From Sorghum bicolor (lineage: Eukaryota > Streptophyta > Magnoliopsida > Poales > Poaceae), in the NCBI RefSeq assembly GCF_000003195.3, contig NC_012871.2, positions 8,543,997 to 8,607,996 on the forward strand: a stretch of DNA of 64,000 nt, given 5' to 3'. The stretch's first letter is position 1. Every line of letters begins with the position of its first letter. The translations under genes and the position numbers were made by a program. Shown piece by piece: positions 59,022 through 64,000 of the stretch. The notes beneath the pieces were generated by a model. It was given only the letters and a program-made list of their open reading frames with translations. It ran no database searches and was not told the DNA's origin.

Positions 59022-61129
59022 TGAAAGTCCTAGTTTGGTTTTGGATAATTGATGAAACCTATGTGTACTAACCTTTGTCATGAGTGAAATATAAGGTTCG
59101 GTTGGTATACACCAAGTGATGGAGCTAGATGATGGTCATGGTGATAGAGGTGACCAAAAGATGATATTCAAGTGCTCCAACTTGGAAAAGAAGAAAGAGA
59201 AAAACAAAATGGGCTCAAGGCAAAGGTATTTTTATTAGGGCCATTTTGTTTTACCACTCAAGACACCTAGCGGGTGTGAGTGGATTTAGGATAGATAATC
59301 GTACTATAAAGATGGGAAATCTTTAATTGCAATGGTTATCTAGTGCCATTAAGTGTGAGTCTCATTTGCATATACCTAGCGCTTAGTGACGTGGTGAGAT
59401 GCATGAGAAAGCCTATAAAAATAATTGTGAAATGCTAACACACATGCACATGGTGTTGTACACTTGGTGGTGTTGGCACATTTGCAAAGGAGAAGGTGTT
59501 GGAGTTGATTTTGATCAACTTGGAGAAGAGAGAGAAGTTTTTTCGGTGTTCTTCGGACATTAGGATGACTTTTAGATTGAAATACTGCTTTGATCCATTA
59601 TGATTTGGATTGAGTATCCATATGGATTGTATAGCCCTCTGAGTAAGCATTCTGAAATGTCCAAGATCATCGAATTCGGAGTTCGGAGCTAAAAGTTAGC
59701 ATCCTAACAAGTTTTGAGATGGTGCTGAGAATGCAGGACCGGAAGTTTCGGTGGGACTTCCGGTGGTACTTCTGGTGCCTGACCGGAAGTTCCGGTCAGC
59801 CTGACAGGAAGTTCCGGTTGGGCTGTGAGAGGTGCGCTCGCGTTTGAGAAAACACTTCCGGTGTCTGACCGGAAGTTCCGGTCAATGACCAGAAGTTCCG
59901 GTCCACAACCGGAAGTTCCGGTCCATGAACGGGAGTCCGCATAGGTGCCTTTGCGCATGCCCTCGCACGTCAGGATTCACTTCCGGTGTCTGACCGGAAG
60001 TTCCGGTGGGACTTCCGCTGGGTCCGAATCTCTCACAACGGTCAGATCTGCTTGGCCACAACGGTCAGATCTGCTTGGACCGAGGCTCCAACGGTCAGAT
60101 CTGGTCAGACCGGAAGTTCCGGTCCTAGGCACCGAAACTTCCGGTGCCACACTATAAGTACTCGTTCCCTTCGTTTTTGACGGGGCAACTCGAATAGAAC
60201 ACATTTTCTGACTTCCAGTGGCTCTTCTAAAGAGTAGAGAAAGCTCTCCCTTCCTCCTCTCTCACTCCCTAAGCTTTGTGCTCCATTCAAGTGAGAGATT
60301 AAGCTCAAGTGACAGATCTGAGAGCTTCAAGTGCATCTCCTTCCTCTCCTCTCCTTCTCCATAGCATGGTGCTCATTGGTGAGAGGATTTGGGGAAACCC
60401 TAGTGTTGTGCTTTTGTGATTTCATTCTTGTGGCACTAGGTGGTGATTGCAATTGTGGATTTCTTATTACTCTTGGTGATTGCCGTCACCTAGACGGTTG
60501 TGGATTTGTTGATTGGTGAGGGGATTTGGTGATTGTGTCCACCCCCAATCAAGGTGATATTTGTGAGGGGTTCTTGGGCTTATTCCCCAGCGGAGTGCCA
60601 AAAGCCACTCTAGTGGATTGCTCGTGTCATTGAGTTACCTCACTTGTGGGTCGGTTCTTGCGGTGTCCTAGTGAGGACGAGGTTCGTGCTACACCTCTTA
60701 GCCGCCGAACCACCAAGTGTTGGTCGACACAACGGGGACGTAGCGTGCCGGCAAGCACGTGAACCTCGGGAGAAAAATCGGTGTCTCAATTGTGTTTGAT
60801 TGGCATTCTCCCGGTGCATGATAGTTTATATTGGTGATTGGTTCATCCCCTACACGGCGGTATAAATATCTCATCCTATCCTTTACTTACCGCAGACTAG
60901 TGTAATTAGTTTAGTTGCTTACTTTGCCTTGTGTAGCTTGTAGAGACTTAGTTCTTGTGTGTGTAGTGATCATAGCAACTAGAATTGTTGAGTAGGTGGC
61001 TTGCAAACACTCCTTTAGGGCTAGAGCAAAAAGCTTCACTTTGTTATTTACTAACCTCTTGCTCTAGTGAGTTTGTAGAATTTTTAAATAGGCTATTCAC
61101 CCCCCCTCTAGCCATATTAGGACCTTTCA
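59022..61129. repeat. Solo LTR, 2.1 kb, SIRE/Maximus-like Copia
   Basis: Begins TGAAAGTCCTAGTTTGG and ends GGACCTTTCA, so its tips are TGAAAG...CTTTCA. A 5-bp duplication GAAGC flanks it at 59017-59021 and 61130-61134. No internal region, primer site or second LTR follows, so it is a solo LTR left by LTR-LTR recombination. At 59740-60150 it carries about a dozen ACCGGAAGTTCCGGT-type motifs. Assignment to the SIRE/Maximus group rests on the style of its ends and size. Confidence 0.88.
59740..60150. repeat. Cluster of near-palindromic ACCGGAAGTTCCGGT motifs
   Basis: The motif or a one-base variant occurs about a dozen times in 400 bp inside the solo LTR, singly or in pairs. A CAACGGTCAGATCTG phrase occurs three times between them. 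The role is unknown; it could affect folding or protein binding in the LTR. Confidence 0.85.
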
Positions 61130-61280
61130 GAAGCGCAAATGGGGGAAACAGTTTCTATTGGGAGAAGTAACGTAAGGGAGACTAACCCCTGCTCTCCTGT
61201 GCGTTCCTCATTCTAGACATGTTTGCCAGCTAAATAACACTCAAAGCAAAGCAGTTTCACAAGCTATAGAAGTATCTATA

Positions 61281-61495
61281 GGGCGTGCTTGGTTTTCAGC
61301 AAAATTCTGCCATGTGCACCTATGGTGGCACTGAAGTTGCTGCGCCAAAATTCAGTGGTACACCTGTGGCAAAACATCCTACTGCAAACAAGCATAAAAG
61401 ATGTGGCATGCCAATGATTACTGACCAACCAAACTGCAGCCTTGATGTGGGTGTGGCAGCCTTATTATGGTGATGTGGGCAACCAAGCATGCCCC
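61281..61495. mobile_element. MITE with GGGC(A/G)TGCTTGGTT inverted ends
   Basis: Left end GGGCGTGCTTGGTT, right end AACCAAGCATGCCCC, nearly perfect inverted repeats 215 bp apart. The left flank ends ATA and the right begins TAA, so a TA or three-base duplication of the mariner or PIF kind is possible but not decided. There is no coding capacity. Confidence 0.75.
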
Positions 61496-61639
61496 TAATC
61501 CTCATAGGAGGATGCAAACTAGAGTAGATCATTACTGTATTGAGATTAAGGAGGTAGTTTCTTGGATGCTCAAGATTACTTAGATGGAAAAAAAAACTGT
61601 AACAGAGGAAATTTGCATTGGTTCATATTCTAAGGAACG

Positions 61640-62640
61640 TGTTAGCACTATGCAGGATGAGATTGAATCAATAATGAAAAATCAGGTTTGGAATTTTGTT
61701 GATTTACTGCCAAGGCAAATCTATGGGACATATATTGGTTCTCAAGATAAAGCACAAAGCTGATGGGTCAATTGAGAGATCATATAACACTGCTAAGGGG
61801 TTTACACAAATATAGGGAGTGGATTATGAGGAAACTTCTCATTGGTTTATAGTATTGCGGTATTGCCTCTATCTATATCATTCTTGCAACTGTGTCGAAA
61901 TATATATCAACAAGAGGCCAGAAAAACAGCTTTTCTCATTGGAGAACTTAATAAGGAGATATATTCAGAACAACCATAGGATTTGTGGTTATAGGGGATG
62001 AGCGAAGTGCGTAAACTCCACTGATCAATATATGTTCTCAAGCAACCTTCACGCTTACGGTAGTGGAACCTCAAATTTAATCAAGCTAATCCTTTCATTC
62101 TAAGTTCAATGACATAATGTTGGCTAGGAATTATAAATTGTTGATTCAATCAATCAACAAAATGATTAATGATTCACTGCTAATAAAGATGCAGGTGAAT
62201 ACCCGATGGTGGTTTTTGGGACAGCTAACTAGTTACGGTCAAATGTTATTCTAGTTCATTTGATTAAGTTTCTGGGTCGGCCCAATGACTGAAATTAATT
62301 AGAACTTCCACCCCTAACTGCTCAGATATGTTGTGCCAGCTGAGGCTAGCTTTCTTCTTTGTGTAAATTTTCAAGGGATCGCTATAAATATTCTTTTTAT
62401 CTTTTACATGAAACTCGCATTAAGAAGGTTCTTAAAAAGTTTCAGATGCATTAATGCAACTATGCAAACCAATTCTTTTTCTCAAATAATTGAGGGTGTC
62501 CCCATTTGCATTAACAATCATCTCATGTTTTCTTTTCCCTTTGACTTCTGTCAAATCTCCTGTGCACCATGGTTATTGTCAGCGACGCAGGAACACCTAC
62601 AACACCAATTTCCTATTGAACGCATGCCAAGTGGTCTTTT
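61640..62640 (+). mobile_element. Degenerate Copia reverse transcriptase, right copy
   Basis: Starts with the RVT_2 entry segment (MQDEIESIMKNQVWNFVDL near 61653), then broken frames as far as GELNKEIYSEQPIGFV near 61940 and the post-YVDD segment near 62110-62200. From 61905 on it is collinear with 1345-2110. Many stops are present. Confidence 0.7.
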
Positions 62641-62973
62641 TTCTCAAATAGACAGGAGAACTATGTATCATTATATTAATAATAGAGAAAGGAGTCATAC
62701 AGAGAGCCAAACACACACCCACTTCCTGACTGAAACTAATCACCTAAGACTGAGATAAAAGACCTGACCAAAGATCCTCTAACCATCATCTCGAGTTGTG
62801 TTCTAACATGGTACAAGCCTTTGCTCTAACCTCATCTTCATCATAGCATCAGCCTAGCCTAGCCGATCGTCGTTAGCTGTCCCTTGTCTACATCGATAAC
62901 GCGCCAGCCAAGGGTCACTATCATCGTGGCGCTCTCTGAGCAGCCACCGACATGATCTCATTGACATGGAAGC
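62641..62973. other. Possible LINE 3' tail and spacer
   Basis: The T-run at 62636-62643 followed by CTCAAATAGACAGGAG... reads on the minus strand like the A-tailed end of a grass LINE (ATAATGATACATAGTTCTCC). A target duplication was not found, so the call is weak. Similarity to the left-edge Copia debris ends exactly at this point. Confidence 0.35.
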
Positions 62974-64000
62974 TGAAAGAGCATCTAGGCCCCTAATGGC
63001 TTCGGTGATTAATGACAATGTTGATTACTATGACTAACGTGTGTTTTGCAGAGGCAAAGTCATTAGTGAGGTCATGGTAATAGGTACTCGATGAACAGGG
63101 ACGTACATGCCTGCTTAATAGTGGAAATCGTTTCAGTTTTCAAAGGATGGATGGACATCGTCAAGACTAGACTAGGTCTAAGTGCCATATGGTGAAGAAG
63201 GGCACTTAGAGTAGTTTAGGACTTTGTTTTCCTTTAACCGTACTATTAAGAGGCGCTTTGATCTAGTAGCTTGACTTAGGCAAGGCTTTAGGTTTAGGTG
63301 TGGTGCACACTTGGTAGACCTAGCACTAGACAGCTCAGAGATAGTCCTTAGATCGAGAGGAACCAACTTCATTTTGGAACGGTCGCGTTTCGACGAAGTT
63401 AGGGTGCCTAAGTAGGCACCGGACGCTGCACCGGACGCTCTGTGAGTGCGTCCGGTGAGGTCCTTAGCCGTTGGAAGGTTCCGGTGCTTAGGGTTAGGCA
63501 CTGGACGCTGGCACCGGACTCACCGGGCAGCGTCCGGTCCCATAACCAGGGAGGTTGCAAACCTGCCCCGAGCACCGGACGCACCGGGTAGCGTCTGGTC
63601 TTAAACTCAGGGAGTTTGTAAAACTCCCCGGAGCACCGGACGGTGCCACCGGACGCTGAGAAGTAGCGTCCGGTGACCTGTCAGACCAAGTACAGTTAGC
63701 CGTTGAAGTGTCACCGGACGCTCGGTGCATAGCGTCCGGTGCAACATCAACAGCGTCCGGTGACCCCGTTTTCAGTGGAAAACGGTTGACTGACCTTTGG
63801 ACTTCGTGGGGTGTATTTATACTCCTCTACCTCGTCCATGAGAGGTCTCTTGCCCATTTGAACATCTAAGAAACTTGTTGTGGAGCAAGAGAGCAGCAAG
63901 AGCCTAGAGAGGATTGAGTTTTGAGTGATTTCTTGTGAGAATCCTTCTCTAGTGAATTCCAAGAGTCAAGTGTGCATCCACCACTCTCTAGTGCCTTGTT
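62974..64000. repeat. Start of a large LTR running off the window
   Basis: Begins TGAAAGAGCATCTAGGCCCC, the typical opening of SIRE/Maximus-type LTRs, preceded by GAAGC. From 63415 to 63770 it carries many CACCGGACGCT and AGCGTCCGGTG motifs (reverse complements of one another), then a TATTTATA box near 63814. The other end lies outside the window, so whether it is a solo LTR or part of an element cannot be told. Confidence 0.7.

Noticed and set aside
59740..60150. ACCGGAAGTTCCGGT clusters as an array of operators or CRISPR-like repeats
   Set aside because: Spacing is irregular and the cluster lies inside a solo LTR with defined ends, so it is an LTR feature.

Overview
This is plant nuclear DNA from a grass, most likely a panicoid; that placement is inferred from the style of the retroelements and LINEs, since nothing in the window names a species. 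Genes have spliced exons with GT-AG introns, and most of the 64 kb consists of transposable elements of several classes inserted into each other and into a few host genes. There is no sign of bacterial organisation, and I found no rRNA or tRNA genes and no CRISPR array.

Layout. 0-5.2 kb: old repeats, including Copia reverse transcriptase debris, a 5'-truncated LINE with a clean target duplication, and a repeat block that has a second copy at 56.8-58.3 kb. 5.2-24 kb: a decayed ubiquitin-specific protease (UBP) gene on the minus strand, broken inside an exon by a 2.9-kb LINE, which is itself broken by an 11.9-kb CACTA (En/Spm) transposon (9382-21275). The CACTA carries a TNP2-type transposase gene (+), a TNP1/TNPA-type gene (-) and a third, small, intact gene for a GRF-zinc-finger/membrane-anchor protein (-). 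Both transposition genes contain stop codons. 24.5-36.1 kb: a tandem duplication with a period of about 3.9 kb. Each unit carries a four-exon gene for a 401-residue transposon-derived-type protein. The second copy is intact. The first is interrupted by a truncated Copia element. A third unit is only a stub.

36.5-42.7 kb: a type I (M-alpha, AGL62-like) MADS-box gene with a frameshift near its C-terminal end, followed by a 5.2-kb Copia element with apparently identical LTRs, a 5-bp target duplication and an uninterrupted 1,428-codon polyprotein. It is the youngest-looking insertion in the window. 43.3-51.1 kb: a LINE of opposite orientation to the one in UBP, split by a second full-length but decayed Copia element (44672-49732) and by a small LINE insertion. 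51.3-55.8 kb: a LINE ORF1-like fragment split by a 3.2-kb hAT transposon with a perfect 8-bp target duplication. 56-64 kb: the second copy of the left-edge repeat block, LINE debris, a 2.1-kb solo LTR with a target duplication, a MITE, Copia debris matching the left edge, and the start of another large LTR running off the end.

The window is best read as a stratigraphy. Junctions show the order UBP, then LINE, then CACTA; tandem duplication of the 401-residue gene, then Copia; LINE, then Copia and another LINE; ORF1 fragment, then hAT. Genes that look coding-competent are the second 401-residue protein gene, the GRF-finger gene inside the CACTA, the young Copia polyprotein and possibly the frameshifted MADS gene. 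All boundaries were read by eye.
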